Below, piece after piece: positions 33,603-42,654 of a stretch of 64,000 nt of DNA. The DNA comes from Kineosporia aurantiaca JCM 3230 (lineage in GTDB: Bacteria > Actinomycetota > Actinomycetes > Actinomycetales > Kineosporiaceae). The translations under genes and the position numbers were made by a program. The notes under the pieces are model-generated. The model saw nothing but the letters and a program-made list of their open reading frames with translations, searched no databases and was not told where the DNA came from. Within the stretch, counting starts at the first letter, position 1; each line of letters starts with the position of its first letter. The stretch lies in contig JODP01000014.1 of assembly GCA_000719025.1 (NCBI GenBank), positions 1-64,000 of the forward strand, in the 5' to 3' direction.

Positions 33603-33679
33603 TGGCGACCCTGACGGGACTTGAACCCGCGACCTCCGCCTTGACAGGGCGGCGCGCTAACCAACTGCGCTACAGGGCC
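33603..33679 (-). tRNA. tRNA-Asp (GTC)
   Basis: 77 bases including an encoded CCA. The acceptor GGCCCTG pairs with CAGGGTC (one G-U), and the anticodon loop CTGTCAA gives GUC. It is the middle gene of the Glu-Asp-Phe array. Confidence 0.95.
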
Positions 33680-33699
33680 TTGCAATGGTCGTTAGACCG

Positions 33700-33772
33700 T
33701 ACCCCCAACGGGATTCGAACCCGTGCTACCGCCTTGAAAGGGCGGCGTCCTAGGCCACTAAACGATGGGGGC
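33700..33772 (-). tRNA. tRNA-Glu (TTC)
   Basis: 73 bases. The acceptor GCCCCCA pairs with TGGGGGT, and the anticodon loop CTTTCAA gives UUC. CCA is not encoded. It is first in the Glu-Asp-Phe array. Confidence 0.95.
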
Positions 33773-33819
33773 CTTGAGACACACGACGGACTGTTTGGTC
33801 TCCGTTGCGGACATGCATG

Positions 33820-33848
33820 AGCTTAGGGGATTCGGCTCAGTTCTCCAA
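33820..33848 (-). promoter_or_regulatory. probable tRNA operon promoter
   Basis: On the minus strand TTGGAG (33848-33843) and TAAGCT (33825-33820) are 17 bases apart, and the -10 lies about 50 bases before tRNA-Glu. 33849-34060 contains no gene that I can support. Confidence 0.45.
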
Positions 33849-34060
33849 AGCGACTTCCCGACCGACCGGCGACAGCGGCTCTGACCTGCACAAACTCCGG
33901 GAGGGCAGGGAACCGGCGGCCACGGGATCCAGGCGGGGACAGCGTCCCGTTCGCCCCTCCAAGACGTTCCAAGAGACGGGGAACACACTCCGGGGGGCGT
34001 TTTGTGGCCTGCGGAGAGAGGATCGCCAAGCAGACGAAGGCATCACGATGAAGGAGCCCC

Positions 34061-34927
34061 ATGCAGCAGCGCAGGATCGGCAATGTCCAGGTCTCGGCCA
34101 TCGGGCTCGGGGGCATGCCCATGTCGATCGAGGGCCGGCCGGACCGGGCCCGGTCGATCGCGACCATTCACGCCTCGCTCGAGGCGGGCGTCACGCTCTT
34201 CGACACGGCGGACTCGTACCACCTCCATGCGGACGAGGTGGGGCACAACGAGTCGCTGATCGCCGAGGCCCTGAAGAGCTACGGCGGAACCACCGGCGAG
34301 GTCCTGATCGCCACCAAGGGCGGGCACCTGCGCCCGGGCGACGGATCGTGGACCATCGACTCCAGCCCGAAGCATCTTCGCGAGGCCGTGGAAGGCTCGC
34401 TGAAGCGCCTGGGCGTGGATTCGATCGGCCTGTACCAACTCCACCGTCCGGACCCGCACGGAGTGCCCTACGAGGACTCGGTGGGGACGATCGGGGAACT
34501 GCTGGACGAGGGCAAGATCCAGATGGCGGGGATCTCGAACGCGAACCCGGCGCAGATCAAGCTCGCCCAGGAGGTGCTGGGCGGGCGGCTGGTGAGCGTG
34601 CAGAACCAGTTCAGCCCGGCCTACCTGTCGTCCCGGCCGGAGCTCGACCTCTGCGACGAGATGGGCATCGCCTTCCTGCCCTACAGCCCGCTCGGGGGCA
34701 TCCAGAAGGCCGGCGGGCTCGGCGGCCACCATGTGCCGTTCCAGGAGGTGGCGGACGCGCACGGGGTCAGCCCGCAGCAGGTCACCCTGGCCTGGATGCT
34801 CCAGATCGCGCCGGTCGTGATCCCGATCCCGGGTTCCTCCCGGCCGGAGACCGCGACCGACTCGGCCCGGGCGGCCGACCTGAAGCTGACCGACGACGAA
34901 CTGCGGAAGCTGAACTCGGCCTTCTGA
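34061..34927 (+). CDS. aldo/keto reductase
   Basis: 288 residues with the AKR tetrad Asp48, Tyr53, Lys86 and His128 (LFDTADSYHL, VLIATKGGH, LYQLHRPD), and a C-terminal NADPH-binding IPGSSRPE. It is a soluble TIM-barrel carbonyl reductase of unknown substrate. AAGGAG lies before the ATG. It stands alone and ends at a terminator. Confidence 0.9.
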   Translation: MQQRRIGNVQVSAIGLGGMPMSIEGRPDRARSIATIHASLEAGVTLFDTADSYHLHADEVGHNESLIAEALKSYGGTTGEVLIATKGGHLRPGDGSWTIDSSPKHLREAVEGSLKRLGVDSIGLYQLHRPDPHGVPYEDSVGTIGELLDEGKIQMAGISNANPAQIKLAQEVLGGRLVSVQNQFSPAYLSSRPELDLCDEMGIAFLPYSPLGGIQKAGGLGGHHVPFQEVADAHGVSPQQVTLAWMLQIAPVVIPIPGSSRPETATDSARAADLKLTDDELRKLNSAF

Positions 34928-34946
34928 TCAGGCACGGACCGACGGA

Positions 34947-34982
34947 CGAGGGTGGCAGGGCCGGTGGGCGCTGCCACCCTCG
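34947..34982. terminator. hairpin terminator
   Basis: A 12-bp perfect stem (34947-34958 with 34971-34982) with a 12-base loop lies between the convergent AKR and DUF4926 genes. Confidence 0.75.
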
Positions 34983-35000
34983 CGCGTTTCGAGAAGTACG

Positions 35001-35195
35001 TCAGGCGTGCTTGAGGACCTGGCCCGCACCGAGCATGACGTGCGGGGGGCGGATCCCGTCCTGTCCGCCGAACTCGATGGCGTAGCTGAGTTCGGGCTCG
35101 GTGAAGACCTCGACGATCGTTCCCAGGGCCCCGGGGAGCAGACCGTGCTCCGGCAGCGTGACGGTCAGCGAGACAAGGTCAAAGTTGTGCAGCAT
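35001..35195 (-). CDS. DUF4926-like small protein
   Basis: 64 residues of the DUF4926 type, an SH3-like barrel: FDLVSLTVTLPEHGLLPGAL, GTIVEVF, then YAIEFGGQDG. Members of this kind are often found near toxin or nuclease genes, but nothing next to it here supports that. Unknown function. Confidence 0.7.
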   Translation of the reverse strand: MLHNFDLVSLTVTLPEHGLLPGALGTIVEVFTEPELSYAIEFGGQDGIRPPHVMLGAGQVLKHA

Positions 35196-35571
35196 GAGCG
35201 CACCTCACACACGGTCGGGTCGACGCTGACCCCTTGACTCCCCCGGTCGGCCCGGGCGCGGAAAGTCAAGGAAATCCCCGCTATCGATCTTCATCGAACT
35301 GGACGTTCCTGGGCGCCTGCGGGAGTCAGGGACCGCAGGTTGTCCGTCAGGATGCATCACCCTGACCCAAAAGACGAACATCCAGGTCAGAGGGCTGTTC
35401 GGATGTCTGGACAGGCACCGAATGGATATTCCCCCGAGGCCGGACGGACGGCCCGGAAAGCGGGACCTTCGGCGCCCCGAAGCCGTGCTGTTCGGCCGCT
35501 GTCAGAGCGCCTGGTGGAAACCAGACTGAAGTCATCAAACCAACCGGAAAGAACCTCAGAGAGGAATGGTC
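35196..35571. other. long intergenic region before doxX-like gene
   Basis: No gene recognised. A 7-bp hairpin (35316-35322 with 35333-35339) lies in its first half. The region should hold the promoter of the DoxX/USP operon; I looked for a DosR-type box and found no convincing one. Confidence 0.5.
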
Positions 35572-36198
35572 ATGTCGATCGATCACGCGGCCCCCGTCAG
35601 CCAGGGCTCCTCGTCGGCAAGCGGCCTGAACACCCCCGTCACCACCTCCAGCGCCGCCGAAGCCCCCACCATCACCGGAAGCGCGCTCGCGGCCAGGATT
35701 CTCGCCGTGCTGCGGGTGGCGACGGGGTTCATCTTCCTCTGGGCGGCCCTGGACAAGATCTTCGGGTGGCACTACTCCACCGCCGGTGAAAAGGCCTGGG
35801 TCAACGGAGGTTCCCCGACCAAGGGCTTCCTCAGCTCGATCGACCAGGGCCCGTTCGCCTCGCTGTTCAACGACATGGCTGGGCACACCATTTTCGACAT
35901 CCTGTTCATCGCCGCCCTGCTGGGCGTCGGCATCGCCGTCATCGCCGGAGTGGCCATGCGGGTCGCCGCGGTCAGCGGAGCCCTGCTGATGGCCATGATG
36001 TGGCTCGCCGAATGGCCTTTGGCGCAGATGACCAACGCCGGCGAACCGACCGGCAGCTCCAATCCGATCGTCGACTACCACCTCATCTACATCCTGGTGC
36101 TGCTCGGCCTGGCCGCCGTCTCGGCCGGCCGGACCTGGGGCCTGGCGTCGGCCTGGGAGAAGCTGCCGATCGTCCGCGACCAGAAGTGGCTGCGCTGA
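35572..36198 (+). CDS. DoxX-like membrane protein
   Basis: 208 residues; the ATG at 35572 has AGAGGAA six bases before it. After a Ser/Ala-rich cytoplasmic N-terminus come four hydrophobic helices (RILAVLRVATGFIFLWAALD, then three more) typical of DoxX/quinone-oxidoreductase subunits. Its neighbours USP, PPOX and a DevS-like kinase suggest a hypoxia- or redox-linked operon. Confidence 0.83.
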   Translation: MSIDHAAPVSQGSSSASGLNTPVTTSSAAEAPTITGSALAARILAVLRVATGFIFLWAALDKIFGWHYSTAGEKAWVNGGSPTKGFLSSIDQGPFASLFNDMAGHTIFDILFIAALLGVGIAVIAGVAMRVAAVSGALLMAMMWLAEWPLAQMTNAGEPTGSSNPIVDYHLIYILVLLGLAAVSAGRTWGLASAWEKLPIVRDQKWLR

Positions 36199-36242
36199 AC
36201 TTCCCAGCCCTGAGTCCCGTTATCGGGAAAGGAGATCCGGCC

Positions 36243-36716
36243 ATGACCACCACCCCCCGCATCGTCGTCGGAGTCGACGGCTCCGTCCCGTCGCGACAGG
36301 CCCTGCGCTGGGCCGCTCAGATCGCCACCGGCCTCGGGGCCACCGTCCGGGCGGTCAGCGTCTGGGACCTGCCCACGAACTACGGCTGGGCCGCCTGGCC
36401 GACCGGCTGGGACCCGACCCGGGACGCCCAGCAGCTGCTCACCGAGACCATCGCAACCGCCTTCGACGGACGTCCTCCGGTCCCGGTGGAAGAGGTGGTC
36501 CGGCAGGGCAGCGCCAGCAAGATCCTGGTCGAGGAGGCCCGTTTCGCCACCATGGTCGTGGTCGGCAGCCGGGGCCACGGCGGGGTCGCCGGAGTCCTGC
36601 TCGGCTCGGTCAGCGCCAAGGTCGCCGAGTACGCCGGCTGCCCGGTCCTGGTGGTCCACGGCGACCAGCTTCCCGAGATCCCGCAGCGGAAGGAGGCCGA
36701 GAGCATCGCCCGCTGA
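36243..36716 (+). CDS. universal stress protein (UspA family)
   Basis: 157 residues; the ATG at 36243 has AAAGGAG upstream. One USP domain with N-terminal IVVGVDGS and the ATP-binding signature VVGSRGHGGVAGVLLGSVS. In actinobacteria such proteins are typical DosR-regulon members. It follows the DoxX gene by 44 bases and ends at a terminator. Confidence 0.92.
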   Translation: MTTTPRIVVGVDGSVPSRQALRWAAQIATGLGATVRAVSVWDLPTNYGWAAWPTGWDPTRDAQQLLTETIATAFDGRPPVPVEEVVRQGSASKILVEEARFATMVVVGSRGHGGVAGVLLGSVSAKVAEYAGCPVLVVHGDQLPEIPQRKEAESIAR

Positions 36717-36732
36717 AACCGAACTCACCCCA

Positions 36733-36764
36733 CCGAGGCCAGGATCCCCCTCCCCTGGCCTCGG
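36733..36764. terminator. hairpin terminator or attenuator
   Basis: CCGAGGCCAGG at 36733-36743 pairs perfectly with 36754-36764. It separates the USP gene from the PPOX-type gene. Confidence 0.65.
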
Positions 36765-36787
36765 TCCCCGTCGAAGGAGGCTCTCCG

Positions 36788-37372
36788 GTGGCTGTGATCA
36801 GGACCTTCGACCCTGCCCGCCCGGCCCGGCCGGACCGCAGACTCGACAGATCCGCACCCTCTGCGGACCCGCAGAACGCTCCGGGAAGGCCGAACCGCCT
36901 CGTGACCAGCACCGACCATCAGCCCGGCAGCGCCCTGCCCGCAGCCACCGGCGGCCCCACCCCGGTGACGAACTGGGTACCGGAACCCGACGTGCGGGTG
37001 CTGGACCGGGCCGAGTGCCTGCAGCTGCTGGCCACCGCCCCGATCGGGCAGCTGGTCTTCACCTATCAGGCGATGCCCGACATCCTGCCGGTGAACGTGG
37101 CCGTGGCCGACGACGTGCTTTTGATCCCGTTCAGCGACGGCTCGCTGATCGAGCGGGCCGCCCGCAACACCGTGGTCGCCTTCCACGCCGACCGGATCGA
37201 CGAGATCACCCATCTGGGCTGGAGCGTCACCGTGGTCGGCCGCTCGTTCGAACTGCGGGACGACGCGCCGGCCGACCGGCCGCAGTCGTGGATGCCCGGG
37301 CGGCACGACCGGACCCTGGCGGTGGCTCTGGAGCGGGTCACGGGGCGCCGTCTCGTACCCGCCGTGAAATAG
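36788..37372 (+). CDS. pyridoxamine-5'-phosphate-oxidase-like flavin protein
   Basis: 194 residues, GTG start behind GAAGGAGG. A disordered N-terminal ~65 residues precede a split-barrel fold (LATAPIGQLVFTYQAMPDIL, VNVAVADDVLLIPFSDGS). Family members in the DosR regulon bind FMN or F420. It is directly before the DevS-like kinase, which strengthens a redox/hypoxia role. Confidence 0.82.
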   Translation: MAVIRTFDPARPARPDRRLDRSAPSADPQNAPGRPNRLVTSTDHQPGSALPAATGGPTPVTNWVPEPDVRVLDRAECLQLLATAPIGQLVFTYQAMPDILPVNVAVADDVLLIPFSDGSLIERAARNTVVAFHADRIDEITHLGWSVTVVGRSFELRDDAPADRPQSWMPGRHDRTLAVALERVTGRRLVPAVK

Positions 37373-37419
37373 TCCCGCGGAACGTGGGGCGGACCGGTCG
37401 CGGCAAGGATGCAGCAGCG

Positions 37420-39168
37420 GTGAACGACGAGACGCACGGCAGCGAGCGCTACGGGCACAACCGGGCGGCCAACGAGGCGCACCGGTACTGGAGCGCCGGT
37501 CAGCCGCCCGCGCTGCCCAAACTCGGGCTCGAGCGCCTGCTGCAGGAGCTGATCAGCCGCTCGAACGAGATCATCGACACCGAACAGCAGCTGCACCGCC
37601 TGCTCGACGCCGTGGTGGCCGTGGCCAGCGACCTCAGCCTGCCGGACACCCTGCGCCGGATCACCGAGCTGGCCGCCGACCTGGCCGAGGCCAAGTACGC
37701 CGCCCTGGGTCTGCTGGGCCCGGACGGGCGCGACCTGATCGACTTCATCACCGTCGGCATCCCCACCCACGCCCGGCAGCAGATCGGCGATCCGCCCCGG
37801 GGCAAGGGGATTCTCGGCGTCCTGATCGACCTGCCGGTGCCGCTGCGCCTGGACAATCTGGCCGATCACCCTGCCTCGGCCGGTTTTCCCTCGAACCACC
37901 CGCCCATGCACAGCTTCCTCGGCGTGCCGCTGCGGGTGCGCGGCGAGGTCTTCGGCAACCTCTACCTGACCGAGAAGCGTGACGGGGGAACCTTCACCGA
38001 GCGCGACGAGCAGCTGATCGTGGCCCTGGCCGCGGCCGCCGGCATCGCGATCGAGAACTCCCGCCTGTTCGACGTGACCCGCCGCCGCGAGGCCTGGCTG
38101 ACCGCGGCCGGGGACGTGACCAAGTCGCTGCTGGCCGGGGCCGAGATCGAGGAGACGATGCGGCTGGTCGTCGAGCGGGCCTCGACCGTGGCCGGGGGTG
38201 GGGCGAGCTTCCTGCTGCTGAACGACGCGGACGGCGGGCTGAGCGTGCGGGCCGCCTACGGCGAGAACACCGCCGAGACCCTGGGCACTACCTACCGTCT
38301 GAGCGATCAGCGGCTCAGCGAGCGGCGGGCGTTCCTGGCCGCCGGATTTGTCACCGGGCCGGGGATTTCCGAGCGCTACAGCGGACCGGCCGTGATGGTG
38401 CCGCTGGTGGTCGGCGAGAACGTGATCGGCGTGCTCTCGATCGCCCGCGCGCAACACGAGGAGCCGTATTCCGAGGCGGACATGCGGATGGTCGAGTCAT
38501 TCGCCGGGCACGCCGCCCTGGCCGTGCAGTTCAGCCGGCAGGCGGCCGACCGGCAGCGCCTGGCGGTGCTCGAGGACCGCGACCGGATCGCCCGCGACCT
38601 GCACGACCTGGTGATCCAGCGGATCTTCGCGGTCGGCCTGGGCCTGCAGAGCATCGGCATGAGCATCGACCAGCCGGCCACCGCGGGCAAGCTCTCGGGG
38701 CTGATCGACGATCTGGACACAACGATCCACGCCATCCGCACCTCGATCTTCAGCCTGCAGCAACAGGAGGAGGAATCGGCCGGCCTGCGCTCGGAGGCGC
38801 TGAACGTGGTCTCGGAGGCCACCGGGGCGCTCGGTTTCGAGCCGGTGCTGACCTTTCGCGGGCCGGTCGACACGCTGGTGCCCGCCGAGGTGTGCGGCGA
38901 CCTGCTCGCGGTGCTGCGCGAGGCACTCTCCAACGCCGCTCGCCACGCCCGTGCTTCGCACGTGGAGGTGCGGTTGAGTGTGGACGCCGGTCAGGTCACC
39001 CTCGAGATTGAGGACGACGGCACGGGCCTGGCCACGGACGCGAAACCGGGCACGGGGAGCACGACGATGCGGACCCGGGCCGAACGGCACGGCGGCACCT
39101 GTGCCTACGCCTCCAGGGAAGACGGGACATCCGGCACCGTGGTGATCTGGCAGGTGCCCCTGAACTGA
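37420..39168 (+). CDS. devS: DevS/DosS-like heme GAF sensor histidine kinase
   Basis: 582 residues from a GTG at 37420. GAF-A spans about 65-215, GAF-B about 235-375, HisKA_3 has His395 (RIARDLHDLVIQR), and the C-terminus is a HATPase. GAF-A carries FPSNHPPMHSFLGVPLRVR: His160 lines up with the heme-ligating His149 of M. tuberculosis DosS, and Tyr182 with Tyr171. It should sense O2, CO or NO, or redox. No response regulator is adjacent; the DevR-like gene at 62511 is the best partner in this window. Confidence 0.88.
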   Translation: MNDETHGSERYGHNRAANEAHRYWSAGQPPALPKLGLERLLQELISRSNEIIDTEQQLHRLLDAVVAVASDLSLPDTLRRITELAADLAEAKYAALGLLGPDGRDLIDFITVGIPTHARQQIGDPPRGKGILGVLIDLPVPLRLDNLADHPASAGFPSNHPPMHSFLGVPLRVRGEVFGNLYLTEKRDGGTFTERDEQLIVALAAAAGIAIENSRLFDVTRRREAWLTAAGDVTKSLLAGAEIEETMRLVVERASTVAGGGASFLLLNDADGGLSVRAAYGENTAETLGTTYRLSDQRLSERRAFLAAGFVTGPGISERYSGPAVMVPLVVGENVIGVLSIARAQHEEPYSEADMRMVESFAGHAALAVQFSRQAADRQRLAVLEDRDRIARDLHDLVIQRIFAVGLGLQSIGMSIDQPATAGKLSGLIDDLDTTIHAIRTSIFSLQQQEEESAGLRSEALNVVSEATGALGFEPVLTFRGPVDTLVPAEVCGDLLAVLREALSNAARHARASHVEVRLSVDAGQVTLEIEDDGTGLATDAKPGTGSTTMRTRAERHGGTCAYASREDGTSGTVVIWQVPLN

Positions 39169-39169
39169 A

Positions 39170-39206
39170 GCGGGTGAAGACGCGACCGGGCCGCGCCTTC
39201 ACCCGC
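39170..39206. terminator. bidirectional terminator
   Basis: GCGGGTGAAG at 39170-39179 pairs perfectly with 39197-39206 between the convergent kinase and AKR genes. Confidence 0.72.
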
Positions 39207-39231
39207 CGGGAGGGGCCATTCCTTCGAACAA

Positions 39232-40203
39232 TCAGGCGAAGCCGCTGGGCTGGCGCGGGGTGTAAGGCTTCTCGAGGATCGCGATCTCCTCGTCGGTCAG
39301 CTCCAGCTGCACCGCGGCGGCGGCATCGGCCAGGTGGTTCGGCTTCGACGGCCCGACGATCGGTGCGGTCACCGACGGGTTCTTCAGCACCCAGGCCAGG
39401 CCGATCTGGGCCATCGGCACCCCGCGGGCCTCGGCCACCTGCTGCACCGCCTCGACGATCGCCTTGTTGTCGGCCTCGGTGCTGTAGCGCTGGGTCAGCC
39501 GGTCGGAGCTGGTACGGCCGGTCTGGGTGTTCCAGGGCCGGGCGACCCAGCCCTTGGCCAGCGGGCTCCACGGGATGCTGCCGACTCCTTGATCGGCGAG
39601 CAGGCCGAACATCTCCCGCTCCTCCTCCCGCTGCAGCAGGCTGTACTGGTTCTGCATGGAGACGAACTTCGTCCAGCCGTGCTGCTGCGCGGTGTACTGC
39701 AGCTTGGAGAACTGCCAGGCCCACATCGAGGACGCTCCGAGGTAGCGGGCCTTGCCGGCCTTGACCACGTCGTGCAGCGCCTCCAGGGTCTCATCGACCG
39801 GCGTCTCCGGGTCGAAGCGGTGGATCTGGTAGAGGTCGATGTAGTCCACCCCGAGCCGGGTCAGCGACGCGTCGACCTGCTCCATGATCGCCTTGCGGGA
39901 GAGCCCGCGACCGCCCGGCCCCTCGTGCACCGGGAAGAAAACCTTGGTGGCCAGCACGATGTCGTCCCGACGGGCGTACTTCTTCAGGGCGCGCCCGACG
40001 AACTCCTCGGACGTGCCCTTGTTGTAGGCGTTGGCCACGTCCCAGAACGTAATGCCCAGGTCGAGGGCCTGCTGGAAGAACGGCTGGGAGGCCTCCTCGT
40101 CCAGCGGCCAGCCGGAATCGGTGTCCGGGACCCCGAAACCCATGCAACCCAGGGAGATCCGGCTGACCCGGAGACCGGACCGGCCAAGACGGGTGTATTC
40201 CAT
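39232..40203 (-). CDS. aldo/keto reductase
   Basis: 323 residues with the AKR tetrad Asp55, Tyr60, Lys87 and His128 (FWDVANAYNKG, VLATKVFF, LYQIHRFDPE), and a C-terminal IVGPSKPNH for NADPH. It is of the YajO/ AKR-like class with GYGMQ-type ends. It is divergent from a small basic protein across a palindrome. Confidence 0.9.
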   Translation of the reverse strand: MEYTRLGRSGLRVSRISLGCMGFGVPDTDSGWPLDEEASQPFFQQALDLGITFWDVANAYNKGTSEEFVGRALKKYARRDDIVLATKVFFPVHEGPGGRGLSRKAIMEQVDASLTRLGVDYIDLYQIHRFDPETPVDETLEALHDVVKAGKARYLGASSMWAWQFSKLQYTAQQHGWTKFVSMQNQYSLLQREEEREMFGLLADQGVGSIPWSPLAKGWVARPWNTQTGRTSSDRLTQRYSTEADNKAIVEAVQQVAEARGVPMAQIGLAWVLKNPSVTAPIVGPSKPNHLADAAAAVQLELTDEEIAILEKPYTPRQPSGFA

Positions 40204-40242
40204 GCTCGAACGGTGTCCCTTCCGAAGGAAAGTCCTGTCCGG

Positions 40243-40258
40243 CCCAATCTATATTGGG
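40243..40258. promoter_or_regulatory. palindrome at the start of a small gene
   Basis: CCCAAT at 40243-40248 and ATTGGG at 40253-40258 around CTAT. It ends directly at the ATG at 40259 and lies between divergent genes, so it is a possible operator for the AKR gene or the small gene. Confidence 0.5.
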
Positions 40259-40495
40259 ATGACAGATCCGCTCGCGGGCGTTATCAACAGGGTTATGAAG
40301 AAACTGACCCTGCCGAAGACCTGGACGGACGAGCAACTCCTCGCCCACCGGGCGCTGAGCGCCCCGGAGCTCCAGCACCGCCTCGAGCTCAACCGCATCG
40401 CCTCGGCCGCCAACGGTGACGGCGCCCGCCGCAACCGCCGGGCCGAGCACAGCCGCCGCCTGGCCCGCCGCAAGGTGGGCCGCCATGACGACTGA
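40259..40495 (+). CDS. small basic helical protein
   Basis: 78 residues (66 if the ATG at 40295 is used). Two helical parts are followed by a very basic tail (GARRNRRAEHSRRLARRKVG). It may bind DNA or RNA. No family recognised. It ends at a terminator that it shares with the convergent SDR. Confidence 0.55.
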   Translation: MTDPLAGVINRVMKKLTLPKTWTDEQLLAHRALSAPELQHRLELNRIASAANGDGARRNRRAEHSRRLARRKVGRHDD

Positions 40496-40511
40496 CCAAC
40501 CGCAGCAGATC

Positions 40512-40560
40512 AACCGGAAACCGGAAGCGCTCCGCACGGGGCTCCTCCGGTTTCCTGGTT
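40512..40560. terminator. bidirectional terminator
   Basis: A 14-bp stem with one bulged T (40512-40525 with 40546-40560) lies between the convergent small gene and the SDR. Confidence 0.65.
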
Positions 40561-40572
40561 TTGCGGGGTCTT

Positions 40573-41253
40573 TCAGTAGTCGATCCGGCCGTGACGGTTG
40601 TGGAACTCTCCCGTCGGCCCGTCCGGGCCGATCAGCGCCAGCTTCACCGTGGCGTCCGTACCCTCGGAAACGGTCTGGTGGCCGTTGTGGTAGTTGAAGT
40701 CCGTGGCCGTGTAGCCGGGGTCGGAGACGTTGATCCGGAACTGCGGCAGGTTTTTCGCGTACTGCACGGTGAGGGCGATCACCGCGGCCTTGGAGCCGGC
40801 GTAGGGAATGCCCTTGACCGGGAACTCGTCGGCGGAGGGATCGCTGAGAAGCCGGGGCCAGCCCACCCCCGAGGCAACGTTCACGATCACCGGCGCGGAC
40901 GATCGGCGCAGCAGGGGCAGGGCCGCCTGGGTGACGCGGATGATGCCGAGGACGTTGGTGTCCAGCACGGTGCGCATCGCGTCGGCGTCCAGGTCGTCGA
41001 TGCCGTGGGACGTCCCCAGGATGCCGGCGTTGTTGATCAGGACGTCCAGGGCGGGCAGGCCGGCCAGGGCCTTCTCGACGCTGGACTGGTCGGTCACGTC
41101 GAGCTGGACCGGGATGGCCCCGGCCGCCCGGGCGGCGTCGCCGTTGGCGAGGTCGCGCATACCGGCGTAGACGGTGTGGCCTTCGGCCAGGAGACGGCGG
41201 GTGGTTTCCAGACCGAGGCTCTTGTTGGCTCCGGTCACCAGGGTTGTGGTCAT
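40573..41253 (-). CDS. SDR family oxidoreductase
   Basis: 226 residues from the ATG at 41253. VTGANKSLG, LINNAGI and the catalytic YAGSK are all present, so it is an active classical SDR; substrate unknown. It is divergent from an XRE-type regulator with an operator-like palindrome between. Confidence 0.88.
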   Translation of the reverse strand: MTTTLVTGANKSLGLETTRRLLAEGHTVYAGMRDLANGDAARAAGAIPVQLDVTDQSSVEKALAGLPALDVLINNAGILGTSHGIDDLDADAMRTVLDTNVLGIIRVTQAALPLLRRSSAPVIVNVASGVGWPRLLSDPSADEFPVKGIPYAGSKAAVIALTVQYAKNLPQFRINVSDPGYTATDFNYHNGHQTVSEGTDATVKLALIGPDGPTGEFHNRHGRIDY

Positions 41254-41302
41254 GTCCCTCAATGTGGGACGTCCGTCGGCCCGCCAACAGGCACCCTTCG
41301 AC

Positions 41303-41323
41303 GGTGGGACCAGCAGTACCACC
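41303..41323. promoter_or_regulatory. probable XRE-regulator operator
   Basis: GGTGGGAC at 41303-41310 and GTACCACC at 41316-41323 form a dyad (7 of 8 pairs) with a 5-base centre, in the 102-base gap between the divergent SDR and regulator genes. Confidence 0.5.
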
Positions 41324-41355
41324 CGGGATGCCCCAGGTAGGCGCACCATGGGGGC

Positions 41356-42192
41356 ATGGACGAATTCGCGGGGGTGCTGCGGGCCTGGCGGGATCGGGTC
41401 ACCCCGGAGCAGGCCGGGCTGGCGCCCGGGCTGGGTCGCCGCACGCCCGGGCTGCGGCGGGAGGAGCTGGCGCTGCTGGCCGGGGTGAGCGTGGACTACA
41501 TCGTCCGGCTCGAGCAGGGGCGTGCCCGTAATCCCTCCCCCCAGCTGCTCACCGCCCTGGCCCGGGCCCTGCGCCTGGACGACCAGGAACGCGATCACCT
41601 GTTTCGGGTGGCCGGCGCCGCCGTGCCCACCCGCGGCCTGGTGCCCCGGCACATCGGGCCGAGCGTGCAGCGCATGATCGACCGGCTGGACGACGTACCG
41701 GTCGGCGTGCACACCGCCGCGTACGAGCTGATCCTGTGGAACCCGATCTGGGCCGCGCTCTTCGGGGACCCGTCGAACCGGACCGGGCTGCGGCGCAACA
41801 TGGTCTGGCGGTACTTCGTGGAGAAGTCGCTACGGGTCACCCACGAGCCGGACGAGGAAGAGGCCTTCGCCAACGACCTGGTCGGGCATCTGCGGACGGC
41901 GTCCGGCCGCTACCCGGAGGATCCCGAGATCCCTTCCCTGGTGGCCCGCCTGACCCAGACGTCGCCGGATTTCGCCCGGCGCTGGGGTGAGGCACCGGTG
42001 GGTGAGCTGCGCAGCAGCCACAAGACCGTGCACACCGAGCTGGTCGGGGACATCACCCTGGACTGCGACATGCTCACCGCCGGGCCGAACGACCTGCTGT
42101 TCGTGGTGATGACGGCCGAGCCGGGCTCCGAGGACGAGCAGAAGCTGGAGCTGCTGCGGGTGGTGGGCCTGCAGGAGCTGCGCACCCCCTAG
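41356..42192 (+). CDS. XRE-type regulator with MmyB ligand domain
   Basis: 278 residues. The N-terminal helix-turn-helix (LGRRTPGLRREELALLAGVS then VDYIVRLEQGR) has the PGLRREE signature of actinobacterial regulators that pair with SDRs. An MmyB-like C-terminal fatty-acid-binding domain (DVPVGVHTAAYELILWNPIW) follows. It probably represses the divergent SDR. Overlaps the MarR stop by 4 bases. Confidence 0.9.
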   Translation: MDEFAGVLRAWRDRVTPEQAGLAPGLGRRTPGLRREELALLAGVSVDYIVRLEQGRARNPSPQLLTALARALRLDDQERDHLFRVAGAAVPTRGLVPRHIGPSVQRMIDRLDDVPVGVHTAAYELILWNPIWAALFGDPSNRTGLRRNMVWRYFVEKSLRVTHEPDEEEAFANDLVGHLRTASGRYPEDPEIPSLVARLTQTSPDFARRWGEAPVGELRSSHKTVHTELVGDITLDCDMLTAGPNDLLFVVMTAEPGSEDEQKLELLRVVGLQELRTP

Positions 42193-42644
42193 GCGGGCTG
42201 GGGTTTGTGCCCCTGCAGCACTTTGGCCAGGAGGGCCTGGAGTTGGCGCTGCTCGTCCGGATCGAGTGCGGCCAGGAGTTCGCCCTGCACGGCGTCGGCC
42301 TTGCCCTGGATCTCTTCCAGATGCTCCTGCCCGGCCGGGGTGAGGGTGACGATGTTGCGCCGCCGGTCGGCCGGATCCGCCTCCCGCACAACCTGACCGG
42401 CTGCCTCCAGGCGATTGAGCACGCCGTTCACGTCGTTGCGGTCCAGCCCCAGCCGGCGCCCGATGTCGGCCTGGCTGAGCGGCCCGTTCTCCTCCAGTGC
42501 GGCCAGGACGGCGAAATCGCCCCGGGCATTGAGGGGCATCCGCTGCGCCGTGAGTCGCGTGCCCAGCGTCAACACCCGGCCCGCCTGCCAGCTGACCAGG
42601 GCCCGGAGCCGGGCGGGGGGCCGTGGGTCGTCCTTCGGGAGCAT
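42189..42644 (-). CDS. MarR family transcriptional regulator
   Basis: 151 residues with a winged helix (LSQADIGRRLGLDRNDVNGV, wing EADPADRRRNIVTLTPAG). It is divergent from the SDR at 42740, with three palindromic sites in the 95-base gap. It most likely represses both. Confidence 0.88.
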   Translation of the reverse strand: MLPKDDPRPPARLRALVSWQAGRVLTLGTRLTAQRMPLNARGDFAVLAALEENGPLSQADIGRRLGLDRNDVNGVLNRLEAAGQVVREADPADRRRNIVTLTPAGQEHLEEIQGKADAVQGELLAALDPDEQRQLQALLAKVLQGHKPQPA

Positions 42645-42654
42645 GTCCGCATCC

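Noticed and set aside
35430..35490. A possible DosR box (GGGACC...GCCCC) before the DoxX gene
   Set aside because: The half-sites are three bases too far apart and mismatch the consensus at several positions.
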